64,000 nt of DNA from Haemaphysalis longicornis (GCA_013339765.2 CM023448.1:23574551-23638550); one strand, 5' to 3'. Positions 21,699 through 33,430 are shown, numbered from the stretch's first letter. Notes: generated by a model from the sequence alone, not told the origin. Numbers and translations are program-made.

Positions 21699-22481
21699 CC
21701 TCGTCAATTGCCTCATGCAGCTGACTGTCTGTCATGCGAATGTGCAGTTAATTGACGAGCTCGTCACTGAACGCACGAGTGTAGCGGTAGGTTCCCGGTC
21801 ACGGAAAATTGCGTAAAAACAACACAACGGAAATCGGGCATGCAATTTTACGCCCTTCACTACGGCGCGGCTCATCATCTGTGTAGCGTCGGCGCGTTAA
21901 ACCCCACCACAATCAATCACGTTCATGCGACCGATCAACGTAAAATTAGATCCAGCGAAAATTTTGAACTCAAACAGTTACCAGTACTGCATGAAATTGC
22001 GGTACATCAAATCAATGCGACGGTAGCTAGAGCAAGTTTATGAACTGTCCGGGAAAATTATACCGATACTTCACAACGCGGAAGACGCCCCTCTTACTGC
22101 GAGCAGCAGATTCCAGTCGTAGTACAGCTACTAGGCGCGAAAATGTACATCGCTTCGCACGCTAATTCATCATGCTTTCACTACCGGAGACACCTCGCTA
22201 GTGCAGTGCCTGCTGTATGGTCACGCTGAAAACATTTGCGTCTACAGCAAGTCCTCGGAGATTTCCGGTCTTTCTCCTAGATAAGTAATGTCGGAGCGAA
22301 GGCTGCGGAGCTGAGCGCAAGACCTTCAAACTGCCAGTAAAGCGGTAAAAATCAAATTAGCCTACCAACGGTGCAACACCGCCAAGCGCAACTTTCGCGA
22401 TGCGATCGAGGCGGCGGTCTAATTGGTCTAATGTCTAATCAGTCTAATCCTGCGAAAAAATTGACACTGTACAGCTGGAGA

Positions 22482-22611
22482 CGTGTCGTGAGAACAACAA
22501 AAACGCTGATTTTGAAGGTATATGGCACGTGTTATTGTAAGCCAATGAGAAGCGAGTGCCCGCAGAAATCCTGCTGGGCATTTCTCCCGGTTGCCGGTAG
22601 ACTAGACACAT
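22482..22611 (-). repeat. Right terminal inverted repeat of the Mutator-like element
   Basis: Inverted partner of 17914-18043. On the + strand it contains TTGTAAGCCAATGAGAAGCG and ends CGGTAGACTAGACACAT. Confidence 0.85.
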
Positions 22612-22664
22612 CCTACAAATTATAGCTTCTCAACATCTATATACTTTCTCAAGTTTGCAATAAA

Positions 22665-23385
22665 CCTATGCTGATTAACCAGGTAATCAGAAAATTTTGG
22701 GATTATAATAAACCTTTATACATTGCATTTATAGATTTTGAAACAGAATTTGACTCAGTACCACTTTCGCACTGACTAAAGCGTTGCGGGATGAGGTAGC
22801 CGACAAGCCCTACATTTCGCTGTTCCTGCTTACTATACACGATGGGTGCACGGGAACTACACCGCTTCACCAAAAATCGAATTAGTTTCCTATAAGGAAC
22901 GGTGTGCAGGAAGCACAGAAGTTGGACGCCGGGAAGGAAGCGCAGAAACTTAGGAAACTTAGATGGGCCCAACCCGGCTGTAGAAGGACACAGGGTCACG
23001 CTTGGCATAAGGAAACAGCTGCGTAGACTAGCGAACAGACTGATGCGGGAGACATTCTAGCTCAAGTTAGTCGAAGGAAACGGGACATGTTTGGGGAACG
23101 TCATGCGCTTGAGGTGGAGCATCCGTGAGGTGGATTATCTGCACGAGGTGGACTATGCATAGGTGGACCACTCTTTTATTATTGGAGTGGCTGCCAATAG
23201 AGCGTAGGCGCAGTAGGGGTCGAGGGAGGGATGGACTGCGGGGTGCAGACGGTGTACTCAGCTAGCGCTCGATAGACGCGGCTGGAAATCCCTGCAGAGG
23301 CCTTCGTCCTGCGATGAACACAACCAGGTTGTTGTTGTTGTTTGTTGCTGTTGATGATGATGATGAAGAAGGAAGGGTGTCAGAC
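22665..23385 (+). mobile_element. RTE-type LINE remnant
   Basis: The 5' part reads KPLYIAFIDFETEFDSVPLS, an RT motif block typical of RTE elements. The middle is unreadable, and the 3' part has the post-RT landmark DAAGNPCRGLRPAMNTTR followed by a GTTGTTGTTG and GATGATGATG microsatellite tail at 23329-23372, the usual RTE terminus. Most of the RT domain is deleted. The element starts within about 60 bp of the Mutator-like element's right end. Confidence 0.65.
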
Positions 23386-23399
23386 AAGGTTAGTCGTCA

Positions 23400-23645
23400 G
23401 ATTTATATGCCTAACATTTCCATGCTGGAACTTCATCGTTTTGTAGTTTAGCGGCCAGAGCCCGTCTCATTGTCAAATTTGAATCCAGATTGAAGTTATT
23501 GTTAACCACCGAGATCTCCGGACGTCCCTATCCGTCACGGAAATGACATCCTCCAGAAAAACTTCAATTTACTGGCTGCGCCGGGATTCGAGCCACAAAC
23601 TCTTTCGCCCCCAACTGAGGTAGCTAAACGCGCCTTTCAAATGGG
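23400..23645 (-). repeat. tRNA-derived SINE remnant
   Basis: On the minus strand the head carries an A-box-like TAGCTACCTCAGTTGG (reverse complement of 23611-23626) and a B box GGCTCGAATCCC (23583-23594), correctly spaced for RNA polymerase III. The body extends to about 23400. The head does not fold into a complete tRNA. Confidence 0.6.
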
Positions 23646-24640
23646 GCTGCCATCTAGGAGAGGTCGAAGCGAAGTAGCAGCATCACGAGCTAGTGAGAGC
23701 CGACAGTTGGCGCCTCGATGCAAGCGACCTACGTTACGGGGGACGCCAGCGTGCGCTGCGGAGAGGTCGACTTGCGGATACCGCGCTCGTGACACGGTCC
23801 GCTGCTCCTTTCGCTGCAGCGGACTGTTTGTTCACCAGACGATTCGCTGACAACCCGTTTGGTATCGTTCGCACGGACGGTTTGCGAGCGCCTGTGGTTT
23901 CAGTCGTTTTTACGAAACGCTCCGGAGCGTGCAATCCAGCGTCTAGCGTTCATTCATGCGGATAATGGTGCCATAACGACGAAATATACATATCCAAGCC
24001 TTGTACATATCTATGCGCAGGTTCATATAGATGCCCAATGAGCTTTTTTTTATTTTTTTTTCTGAGACAGCGCCTAAGAGGGCACCGAGGCTACAGGCAA
24101 AAATGCCTGACGGGGCGTCGGTACCTTTTACACGGTTCAATACATACATTCAGGACATAACGAACAGTTCAGCTTTCCGGTTCTTTGCATTAAAAGTAAC
24201 CTCACAAAATTATTGAAATAATAAACAAATACAATGCATATACAGTACAGGTTGTACATGAACTCAGAAATCATGAACTCGGTGCAAAACTTGTACCTGT
24301 AGGACCTTATGCCAAAGGTCCTACTGTCGCAATTAAAAAAAAAAAGAATTCATGACTCAGAACTCAGAACATGAACTCAGAAAATTCAATAGACAAACAC
24401 GTATTCAGAAGCAAGAATTTTCATGATTAGAAAACATAGCCCACTCATCAAATGGGAGCAACAGAAGTGTAGAAAGTGGCAGAGTATTGTAATTACTTCA
24501 TAGTAGAGAGTTGGAGCGTGTGATCACATTATCCAGGAGAGGTCCAACTTATCCAACTGCTCCTGTGAAGGCACATTTCACTTTCCTAGTTTGGCCGTTT
24601 CCTATGGAAGCATGAACAACCACATTTTTTTCATTTATTT
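23646..24640. other. No gene recognised
   Basis: GC-rich at 23646-23950, then AT-rich with several A- and T-runs. At 24340-24420, phrases such as GAACTCAGAA recur in short tandem form. No coding or terminal-repeat signal can be supported. Confidence 0.4.
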
Positions 24641-24644
24641 ACAA

Positions 24645-25625
24645 TTTGTTCTGTACAACCGATTTCACGATTTTCCCGGCAGCGACACTTACCTTGCTCC
24701 ACGACCGACACGGCAGACGTGCCTGCCTGCATCCACTTCCCCGTAACATGGAAAAGCACACTCACGAAGGCAGGAGGGAAGCACGCGCTAGGACCCTGGA
24801 AAGGAAATACGGAAATAGGCGAGGTGTGTTCTACGTTGATGTGGCAGGACCGTCGCCTCTAGGGTTCTTCACTGTCGCTGAAATTCACAGGGACCATCAA
24901 GTCGATGGGCTCTCCTACCGGGCTCCTAACTCCACGCAAGCCGAGGCGATTGCCATAGCGCTGGCCTCCTCGGACCCGAAGTCAAGGACATAATCACGGA
25001 CTCTCGTCGAGCCTGTGAAAGCTATTTAGCGGGCGAGGTACCACCCTTGGCCTACAGTATTTAAAACGAGTGGTGCGGTTCGTAGACCCCGCACCTAAAG
25101 AAATTGTGTGGTAACGAGGCCGCGCACCGGCTGCCCGAGCGCTTACCCACCGGGCGCCTCACTCATGCTCTCCCGCCTCGGAGATTAGCAAACCACTTCT
25201 GCGATTTAGAGAACTCGTTAAACCTTGCTGCGACAACCGCCGGCTTTACTCAGCCCCTGCAAAAGGTCTGAGCAAGGTCTATGAGCAAATACTGCGGCGC
25301 CTGCAGACGAACACATTTCACAGCATTTCGACCCTAAACAGATGGGCGGTGTCTGCCCTGTGGGGGAGGTGTCTGACACTTTCCACATGGTGTGGGAATG
25401 CAAGAGCAACCCTGCGTTATCCTCCAACCCTTCCCCTACCAGAGAGGCATGGGAGGCAGCCCTGCTCAGTTGCTCGGGGCTGGAGTCTCGAAGGGCTCCA
25501 GCTCAACGGGCTCTGAGAGCGGCGGCCTTGACCAACGGGGTCCCGTTATAGGGACTTTACCCATGCGGAGGGCCACAGGCCGTAACACTCTTTTCTTCTT
25601 CTCATAAAATAAAGTTGCACTCTCC
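24645..25625 (+). mobile_element. I-type LINE 3' fragment (RNase H and C-terminus)
   Basis: The fragment reads RREARARTLERKYGNRRGVFYVD, split here as RREARARTLE and GVFYVDVAG, then STQAEAIAIALASSD (catalytic E) and, in another frame, IITDSRRACESYL (catalytic D). C-terminal landmarks FHMVWECKSNP and REAWEAALLS follow. It ends with AAAATAAAGTT and a CT-rich tail near 25620. Endonuclease and RT are missing, so it is a 5'-truncated and frameshifted insertion of the same broad family as the element at 6214-10985. Confidence 0.75.
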
Positions 25626-25831
25626 TCCTCTCTGCCTTCTCCGCCTGCAGACAGGCACTGCGGTGCCGGCGAGTTCACCTTGGCCCGGTGTTGACATAAG
25701 TACTGTGAGCTTGCAGACACAGGGTCCAATATGCCGAATGCCAGCCTGGTGCCTCTTACGGCACTGGGACGAGCTGGGCTAGCTCCGAAGGCGGGGGCGA
25801 AGCGATTCGCAGTTGTACGCATCCGATGACG

Positions 25832-25832
<1 letters not shown>

Positions 25833-25863
<31 letters not shown>
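25833..25863 (+). repeat. Uninterrupted run of 31 G
   Basis: Direct count in the sequence. It lies about 210 bp after the LINE tail. Such a run can form a G-quadruplex and is also a common place for assembly or length errors. Confidence 0.9.
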
Positions 25864-25864
<1 letters not shown>

Positions 25865-25994
25865 GTTGTGGTTCGCGACGGGAAAATGAAAGGAAATTCA
25901 CTGGGGATATTTTGAGCTCGCCGCAGGGAGCTCACCTGCATACAACCCAGTGCAGGGGAAGGGAAGTAGAGGGGGGAGTGATAGGATAAGTTAG

Positions 25995-26014
25995 AAAGAG
26001 AGAGAGAGAGAGAA
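25995..26014 (+). repeat. (GA)n microsatellite
   Basis: About ten GA units seen directly. Confidence 0.85.
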
Positions 26015-26492
26015 AGGTATAAAGAGAGCTGTCAGTCCTAGAACGCTGTCAGTCCGGGCCAACCAGTCATCACTGCACTCCGGGCTACAGCCGCTGCGTG
26101 AGGCCGGGGGCGTTCAGCCACGCATTACGCCTCGGCTATTGAACGGTTAACCGTGCCAGGCGGCGCTGGCAAGCTTATCGACCCATTCTGCTGCCGACAG
26201 CGTGGAAGAATCTTGGTATGCAGATTCCTGGGATATAGAGAGTGCGCTAACAACACTTACTTCGAATGCCAAGCATGTTGCAGCAGAAAAACTGTAGCAA
26301 CAGAAACAGAAACAAACAATTAGCAGTGGCTTAGCTCGGCTATGCCAGGATATACTTAGCGTGAGCATTAAGGGTCAGCTAGTTAGTCTTAGCTTTCCTG
26401 GTTGACTAGGGTTAGCTGATTATGATGCTTACTGCTGCTCAAACGATTTCCAATCCAATACAGTCCAATCCAGTCACGGAGGCGGCGGCTCA

Positions 26493-26544
26493 GGCGCGCC
26501 AGCTGTATAATGCCTAGAATCTAGGCACCATACAGCTGCGCGCC
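26493..26544. repeat. Palindromic sequence (hairpin)
   Basis: CAGCTGTATAATGCCTAGA is followed by TCTAGGCACCATACAGCTG, its inverted copy with two mismatches. GCGC sequence outside extends the symmetry. It could be a transcription or fold-back element; no gene is next to it. Confidence 0.7.
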
Positions 26545-27380
26545 GTGAGACGTTACTGCTTCGCCTCGCGCATGCGCAGCACGGCTCTCTAGGATCCACG
26601 TGAAACTGCTCAACCTCGGCCAGTGTGGCTCACGCTATAAAAAATGGCTGCGACTATGCGACTTCAATCGCTTTTATTCCAGTTTTTTACACGCAAAAAA
26701 AAAACTGAGGATGTCAAGAAAAAAGCAGTCATTAACGACTGCTTGACGAGCCTCGCCATTCCTACAGGTTAGCATACGCAACATCACCGTGCAATTTCAA
26801 GAAAAAAAATTGTCATATCTTTAGAAGAAACAAAAACAGCACGATGAATTGCAGACACTCCGAAACATTTGTTCACAACCAATATGTACACATCAGAAGC
26901 AGTTGTTCATACAAGCATATCACGAAATACAAGTGAACTAAAAACTTATACCCGGCTAAAAGAAGCAGTTAAAAAGTTTAAAACTTTAAAAGCAAGAAAC
27001 AAGACGTTTCGGCTTCGCTACGGAGCCTTGTTCACAGACAGGCTTACGACTCCACTAAATATAAGGCACTTTCCATACGAAGCAATGACAGACAATTTTA
27101 TACAAAAATGTATTCACACCATATTTTACAAAGCTATTGCGCGTGCAGTGAATGACATGCGCGTCACGTCTTCATACAATGGCGTGTTGAGACAGTTGAA
27201 AAGAATGTACGCTAGCACAGCTGTAGCCATAATTTTTCTCACCGTGGTAAGACAAATTTATTTGTTTTGCGAGTCGTGTGCGGATTGTGATAATGTGTGA
27301 GCGTTACGAAACTCGAAAAGAAGGGGTCATTTCGGCTGACTGCTTTCTTATAGAAGAAAGCAAATTGTAGTCGAACATGC
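26545..27380. other. No gene recognised; 143-codon open frame
   Basis: The + strand is open at 26869-27300 for 143 codons rich in K, T and R, without a recognisable domain. Part of it, GTTTCGGCTTCGCTACGGAG at about 27006, resembles a sequence I associate with Penelope-like elements in ticks, so a decayed mobile element is more likely than a gene. Confidence 0.35.
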
Positions 27381-27384
27381 GGTC

Positions 27385-28035
27385 AATTCTCACAATTTTT
27401 ATACTGCTGGTACAAAGGAAAACATGGGGAATCATACGACACGTTTGCAACCACACGAAGTAGTTTCTTCTGTAGACTTACCAGTTTTTTGCATACTGTT
27501 ACCGTGATGTTCCCCCATACAAAGAAACAGTAACTCACATGGGAATAAAAAAAGGCATGATAGATATCCAATTTAGTTTTTGCAGGTGACAGACCTTTGT
27601 TGCGCCAAATTATCCCATTAAACCTCGAAAGTGCGACGCAGATTTTGCTTACGTGGCGTTCCACGACATCGTGGCAGTAAAAACTACGCCAAGTGACGTA
27701 AAATTGTCGACAAATTCAATGGCAGTATTCCATAAAAAAAGACGAGGCGGGTTCAGAACATGTTTTCATTTTGGATGAAATATTACAACCTTAGTTTTTT
27801 CCCCTATTTATTTTAAGAATCAAGGAAAGACCATTCTGTTAATGATGTCAATTCCGTTGGCCGCACTTGTTAGTTCGACAATATCACGGGAAGTGGTGTC
27901 GTCCGCATAAATTATATATTTCACGACCTTACTAATGTTGCAAATATCATTTATATACACGTTTAAAAAGAAGGGGTCCTAGAAGGCTGTCCTGGGGTTG
28001 CAGCCTGGGGTTGCAACGACCATTTCTCATCTTTA
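27385..28035 (-). mobile_element. CR1/jockey-like LINE fragment (RT domain)
   Basis: Reading on the minus strand from 28035, LLGPLLF and VYINDICNISKVV lead to IIYADDTTSRDI, the intact catalytic YADD box near 27900. Post-RT landmarks KICVALSRFNGIIWRNKGL and YHAFFYSHVSYCFFVWG follow, with a stop near 27383. Frame changes occur between these blocks, so it is a pseudogene. The 5' part of the element is missing. Confidence 0.75.
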
Positions 28036-28039
28036 GGTT

Positions 28040-29590
28040 TCAGAGGGACAGTGGTTAATACAACGTATTGGGAGCGGGAAACTGAGGTAGGATGTAATAA
28101 GTTTGAGGCCGTGCCCACGAACACCATAGTGATCCAGTTTTTTAAGAGTATCTCATGTTCAGAAGGCATCAGAAGGCATGACCAGATGATCGCCATGCTT
28201 TATGCACGTGTTTTCGTCTGTTCTCTTGTGTGTGCTGGGAGGGTTACGTCCTCGATGCGATCCGATTTTGTGGGAGGGAAAAAAAAATGAAGAAAGCTGA
28301 CACTAACGCGTAAGACTTGAAGGTAGCGAAGCTGTACGTTCACGACCATCTCGACGACATCACGACGACATCACGACGACGATAGCAGCCGACTTGCTTC
28401 GTCTTCGCTGCCGCAACGACCTTTGCTCTATCATTGTTGCTATAAGTGTGAGCTTTCTTTCATTTTTTTTTTGGAAGTGATGATCATAGGACATCATCTT
28501 GGAGGGGCGTACGCCATGACGAGTATTTCTCGTTCCGGACACGCGTTGCCACGATTACGGCGAACGCTGAAGTGTTTTTTTTTTTTTTTTCAATCTTGGC
28601 CAATCTCCCAAGTGGGTATGCTTGGCTTGATAAAAGTGCGCCGTGGACGCTGGGCGGTCGTTGCGAGGCACCCACACACGAGCGCTGGGCATTTTCTTGG
28701 TATTGCGGACACGAAAAATTACGACTTGCTAAACAGCGTCGCTGTTAAAAATAATGGGAAGGTACACCAGCCACCTTGAGAGACGCATGCCCCAGTCAAA
28801 GCATGTAGGCGTGTGCAGCGGGAAGAGAAAATTTACTGCGAACAAAAAACGTGGGCGGCTCTTGCAATATGTATGGCGGGAGGCGGCTTGTCTTTCTGAC
28901 TATTGTCACGAATAAACTGTGGTGTGTGCCTGCGTGTTGGCGCGGCGCTCAGGCTTCAAGAGCGCACGTACAAGCAACTCACCGTCATAATTTATCAATG
29001 CGGTGTGTACATAGTCACCATCATCATCATCAGCCTATTCAGGAATTCACCCTTCCCCCCTGGCTATGCCTCTGCGTCTCACCCTGATGGCTGGCTTTCC
29101 CTCCAACCAATAAGGGGGCACGCGGACGTGACAACCTCCTTAAAGGGTTTTTCGTTTACTGAGGTTTACAGAGTTGCCCTGTTTCTAAAACTTGCTCCCA
29201 GGTGCTACCGACGGAATTCTTCTGCCTTGCAAAAAAGGTATGCATCGGTCAGACCGTCAGACCGGAAGACGATAGGCTTCGCTGCAAATGGCTTCCCATT
29301 CTAAATAAAACCGAGATTCTTACCAGGAGCCGTGGCTTGCCCTCTCGGAAGCCCAGGAAATTGATGATGATGATTGGATCATTATGGCGCAAGAAGGCCG
29401 ACTACGAGAAAAGAGCACCAAAAATAGTTGTTTTGTGAGAATGGTGCGAGAGTACATACTGAAGGATTTCAGTAAAAATCAACGTGCAGTGAAACCAAAG
29501 GCAGTGATGGTGACTGTTCTAAAGGGCCAGGGTCGTCAAGATGCACGATAAGAAATGGGGCGTAAAAACTTTGAGAGTCGGTTAAAAACT
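28040..29590. other. No gene recognised
   Basis: Contains ACATCACGACG tandem units at 28355-28382, T-runs at 28461 and 28575, and an (ATC)n stretch at about 29018-29034 of the sort that ends RTE-type LINEs on the opposite strand. Short open frames show no domain. Confidence 0.4.
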
Positions 29591-29599
29591 CAAAAACGC

Positions 29600-30280
29600 G
29601 CTTGATGGAAAACATGCGGTCGTCTCCCAAAAAGTATGATGGGTGTCGTGCACTGGTGGCGCCTCAAAGACCGAGTGAAGTTCCTTTCAAGGAGATCGTC
29701 TCCCGCCTGCGAGACCACTTCGACCCCAGGCCTTCTGAACTCTACAGTCGCTGTCGTTTCCAACAACGCGACCAGCTACAGGGCGAGTCGATCACGGCTT
29801 ACGGGAGTCGCCGCCCTTAAGACTTTAGCGGGCGTAGTGCTATTTTGTCGCACCGGTGTTGGTGGACGCAAGCGCAAGGAGACGGATCGGGGGCCGCAGG
29901 CAACAATGCTTTCCCTCGATGTCATGTTACGGCGACAGATTCGTTGCGGTTTGCAAGATGCCTATCTGCAACAACGTCTCTTCGCCGAGAAAGATTTGAC
30001 GTTCCAAAAGGCGCTGAAATATCGCTACGACGCGGAAAGTGCCAAGTTGCAACAGTAGAGCATCAAAGCAGCGTCTCAGAGGTGAACAAAAACCGGCGCG
30101 AAGGTGCCTGGGAGGAATTCAAGCGGCGCACGTGACATCGGACAAGCACTGCTAACCGTTGCGACGAGCAGCACAGCCCACATTCCTGCGCTCATCAATC
30201 ATCCCGTTGCTGTTTTTGTATGAAGCTTGGTCACATTGAGAAGGCGTGCATGAAGAAAAAGGTAAGAGACCACAAGGCTA
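29600..30280 (+). pseudogene. Gypsy gag remnant with zinc knuckle
   Basis: The capsid C-terminal part reads PSEVPFKEIVSRLRDHFDPR and later LQQRLFAEKDLTFQKAL. A nucleocapsid knuckle follows at about 30206-30255: C-C-F-C, four residues, H, four residues, C (CFCMKLGHIEKAC), with all zinc ligands intact. Frame changes between 29818 and 29900 and near 30057 break the protein. Gag would package the element's RNA. Confidence 0.75.
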
Positions 30281-30389
30281 GACCTCACAGTGGTAAGCTA
30301 CACGCCGTCCTTCCACCTTGTACTTGCGATACCGAGCCATGTCATCAAGCCCAATGCTACGACCTCAACCATGTCTTTGCTGCGTCTTG

Positions 30390-30512
30390 CCTCAGAAGCA
30401 CCTGGTCGAACTTCAAGTTCACGGTGTGAACCTTGTTTTCGAAGTGGATTCGGGAGCATCGCACTCCATCATCAGCGAAGACGTGCACATTCCGCCGTGC
30501 TTGGCCAAATAA
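30390..30512 (+). pseudogene. Gypsy protease remnant
   Basis: VNLVFEVDSGASHSIISED contains the DSGA catalytic motif of retroviral-type aspartic proteases. A stop at 30510-30512 cuts the frame. The enzyme would have cleaved the polyprotein. Confidence 0.75.
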
Positions 30513-30839
30513 CCACCCTCTCTTCTGGAACGCCTGTGGCTCTGCGCACGTGGTCGGGGGAAGGCCTCCAAGCACTGGGAACGGCTGTTGTCGTGTGCAG
30601 TACAATAATACGACCCAAAGCTTACCTTTGTGTGTGATATAAGACAACTGGATGCTATCTTTTAGGCCGCAACTGGTTCGAGCCGCTAGGCATCAGCATC
30701 TGTGGCATTAACCTCCTAGCCTGTGACAGCAGCATCAAGTCATTCTGGAGCGGTTTGGTTCGGTTTTCGACGACAACCTGAATGAGTACAGGGGCCATTG
30801 GTTTAGCTGGAGCTCAAGCACTCGGTATCACCGAAGTTC

Positions 30840-31330
30840 CTCCGTGCTCGTCCTGTGCCGTTTGCACTTAAAGAGCGTGTCGAGGAAATAATAGATCGGC
30901 TACCAGGCAAGGCATCATCAAACCAATACAACACTCCGAATGGCTACTCCGTTGCCATCATTCTGAAGAAGGACGGGAGCATTCGTCTTTGTGGCGACTA
31001 TCGAAGCACTGTCAACGAGGCGTCGACAAAAGCTTCGTATCCGCTACCCACGGTAAGTGAAGTGCTGGCAAAGCTCGAAGGCGGGAAGATATTCTCTACG
31101 TTGGACCTGAACCAAGTCTACCAGCAGCTCAAGGTCATGGATGAAGCGGCCGCAATTTTGACGATTAATACGTCCAAGGGCCTGTACCGTGTCAAGAGGT
31201 TGCCGTTTGGCATCTCGGCTGCTCCTGCCATTTTCCAGCGATTTATGGAGACCACCCTGGCTAGAATCAAAGGCGTTTGCGCGTACCTGGATGACATCAT
31301 CGACGCAGGAGGAGCACAATGAGCGCCTGG
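30840..31330 (+). pseudogene. Gypsy reverse transcriptase remnant
   Basis: A 155-codon open stretch (30855-31322) carries the RT landmarks of Ty3/gypsy elements: GYSVAIILKKDGSIRLCGDY, FSTLDLNQVYQQL, RLPFGISAAPAIFQRFM and AYLDDII (catalytic YLDD, with DD retained). The frame is lost right after the active site, with a stop at 31320-31322. Confidence 0.85.
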
Positions 31331-31579
31331 GTTTAGTCCTTGCAAGACTACAGTCTCAGGGTCTACGAGCCAAATATCGAAGTGCCGTGTCGGGCTGCCG
31401 GAGGTTGTTTACCTCGGACATAGGATTGACGCCAAGGGGATTTCAGCGACGGACTAGAATATTAAGGCTATTAGGGAGTTGCCGGAAGCTACACCAAAGG
31501 CTACACTGCAATCGTTTCTTGGCATGATTTCCTTGTATGACCGGTTCCTGGAGCATCGCACCACCATTGCCAATGAGCT

Positions 31580-32015
31580 CTGCTAGTTACTCGCCAAATG
31601 TGCCTTGGAGATGGGAAGCGAAGCATGCCGCAGCTTTCAAACGGCTCAAACAGCTTGTGCTGCAGAAGACTGTGCTGGCACATTACGACTCATCGAAACC
31701 GTTGATCCTCTCCTGCGACGCTTCTCCGTATGGCACTGGCGCCGTCCTTGACCATAAAGACAGTCAAGGCCGGGAAGCCCCCATTGCTTTTACGTCCAGA
31801 ACTCTAAGGTCAGCCGAGAGGAACTATTCGCAACTGGACAGAGAAGGTCTGGCAGTCGTTTTTGGGGGCCATTCACTTCCACCAGTACTGGCAGGCGGCA
31901 CGTGATTATCTACACGGACCATCAGCCTTTACTTGGGCTTCTGAGTCCCGGGAAACCGGTACCGGCGGTTGTGTCTCCGCGCATGAAGCGCTGGTGCATC
32001 AAGCTAGCTGCGTAC
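31580..32015 (+). pseudogene. Gypsy RNase H remnant
   Basis: KAAFKRLKQLVLQ-type and LILSCDASPYGTGAVL landmarks (catalytic D) are followed by IAFTSRTLRSAERNYSQLD (catalytic E) and, after a shift at about 31865, a short IYTDH-like segment. Sequence at 32000-32015 reads KLAAY and continues after the inserted transposon at 34289. Confidence 0.8.
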
Positions 32016-32299
32016 ACATTAAACTTTTTTACGCCCTTTTTGGCCGAAAGGGTGTAAAAATCTTGTCCCATGGCTAACACCCTAAGAGGTGTTTTGGCAA
32101 AAAAAATCACACCATATCCACGGAATGAATGATGATAAGTGGGCGAAGCTCGAGAGGGGGAGATCATCGGTAACCGTAACTCTCCCGTGAAAGTTCGCCC
32201 ATTACATCATTAAGAAAGACGTAAGACTGTGTGCGTACATTGTACAAATCAACTTTTACTACTTTTTCTTTTATTTTGTTCTTGTTCGTTTGTTGTTGT

Positions 32300-32480
32300 G
32301 TTGTTGTAGGGTTCGTGAGGCTGCAAGCAAGCGCTCGTATCGGCAGGCAACCCCGATGCAGTGAGAGCTCGCGAGGCGGCTGCAAAACGCATCAAGCGAG
32401 CTCAGCCAGAAGCTGCCGACGCGCGGTTTAAGCGCGACTTTCTAGACGAGATATTTAGGGCGAACTTGTGCCCGAACAAG
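32300..32480 (+). pseudogene. Charged repeat coding remnant (REAA-K-R type)
   Basis: Two units, REAASKRSYRQA and REAAAKRIKRAQ, about 19-20 residues apart once a single-base frame change near 32350 is allowed, precede FKRDFLDEIF. This resembles the basic, alanine-rich repeats sometimes called STPR in arthropod proteins, but the spacing is shorter than the 23 residues of that family, so the assignment is weak. It lies within the inserted transposon. Confidence 0.3.
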
Positions 32481-33229
32481 ACAAGAGAAACGAGCAAAGG
32501 TCCTTGCGTCTCGTTCGATCTCCGAGAACGACTGCCTGCGTTCGTGGCGTGATCTCTTGCGTGATCTCCCCCCTCGCAGTGCACGTGCGCTCGCGCCTCC
32601 TCCGTTGGCGAACACAGGCAAGCTCGCGCTCCCCGTGCCGAGTTTGCGCTGCCGGTTGCAGCCGGTTCTTGCGCGTGCAACGCGGCCCACTTTGCGACAT
32701 CCGAAAGCATGCGGCGGTCACTTACCACGAGACACAAGGGATGGACAGACCCATGGCTTTAGGAGCTTCGCGCCTAAAAAGGTGTGCGGAAGAAAAAAGG
32801 GTCTTGTGCTCAACACCCTCAAAAAAGGGTGTTGATGATGCTCAACACCCTCTGAGTCTCGCATCCTTTTTTTGAGGTGATGCATGCGCAGTGCAATGTC
32901 AAACGGCGGAGCGCGCAGCATTCAACGCAAACAGCCAATACGTACAAAGTTACAGTTGTAACACGGTGATGCAAGCGGTACAGGGAGTGCATACTTACTT
33001 AGCAATACATGTGCTGTTCTTGCTTTTATATCCAGCAGAGGAAAGCCCCCCGATGGAGTCAGTGGGCTTGTCGCAAAAAACTAATATTTTAGCGCTAATT
33101 TTGGAAGTCTGGATTTTACTATGGGAAAATACAAATCAACACGCGGATTTGCAAAAACTTTTTATTACGCGGTAGTTTTTGTGATCCATAACTTATAGAA
33201 TTTTATTAAATACCATACAAATCTTCCCC

Positions 33230-33430
33230 GCCACCTCAACACCCTTCAAAAAGGGTGTTCATTACTTCAACACCCTTTCTTCCAGAAGGGTGTAAACTAC
33301 AAATAGGGTGTTCTAAACTAAAAAAAGGGCGTAAAGAAAAAAGGATGCAAGAAAAATGGTGTCAGAAAAGACCGCCAACTAGGAAAAAACTGACACCTGT
33401 AAAGGGTGCACACCGCAGATAGGGTATTAT
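33230..33430. repeat. ACACCCTTTTT minisatellite-like cluster
   Basis: Units such as AACACCCTTCAAAAAGGGTG recur with variable spacers; related clusters lie at 32805-32870 and 34130-34275. Opposed units can form small hairpins. They are confined to the inserted transposon. Confidence 0.75.

Larger units (their letters stand above)
17914..22611 (+). mobile_element. Mutator-like DNA transposon with ZSWIM-type transposase
   Basis: The ends are long inverted repeats (17914-18043 and 22482-22611) that enclose a two-exon ZSWIM1/3-like gene with a MULE-type RNase H fold. The total length is about 4.7 kb. The outer 75 bp of the two ends are about 88-90% identical and the inner part is more diverged. 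The bases outside the ends do not show a convincing 8-9 bp duplication (TTGATATAT on the left, ATCCTACAA on the right), so the insertion is old or the true ends lie slightly elsewhere. It begins about 170 bp after the A4GALT poly(A) signal. Confidence 0.8.
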
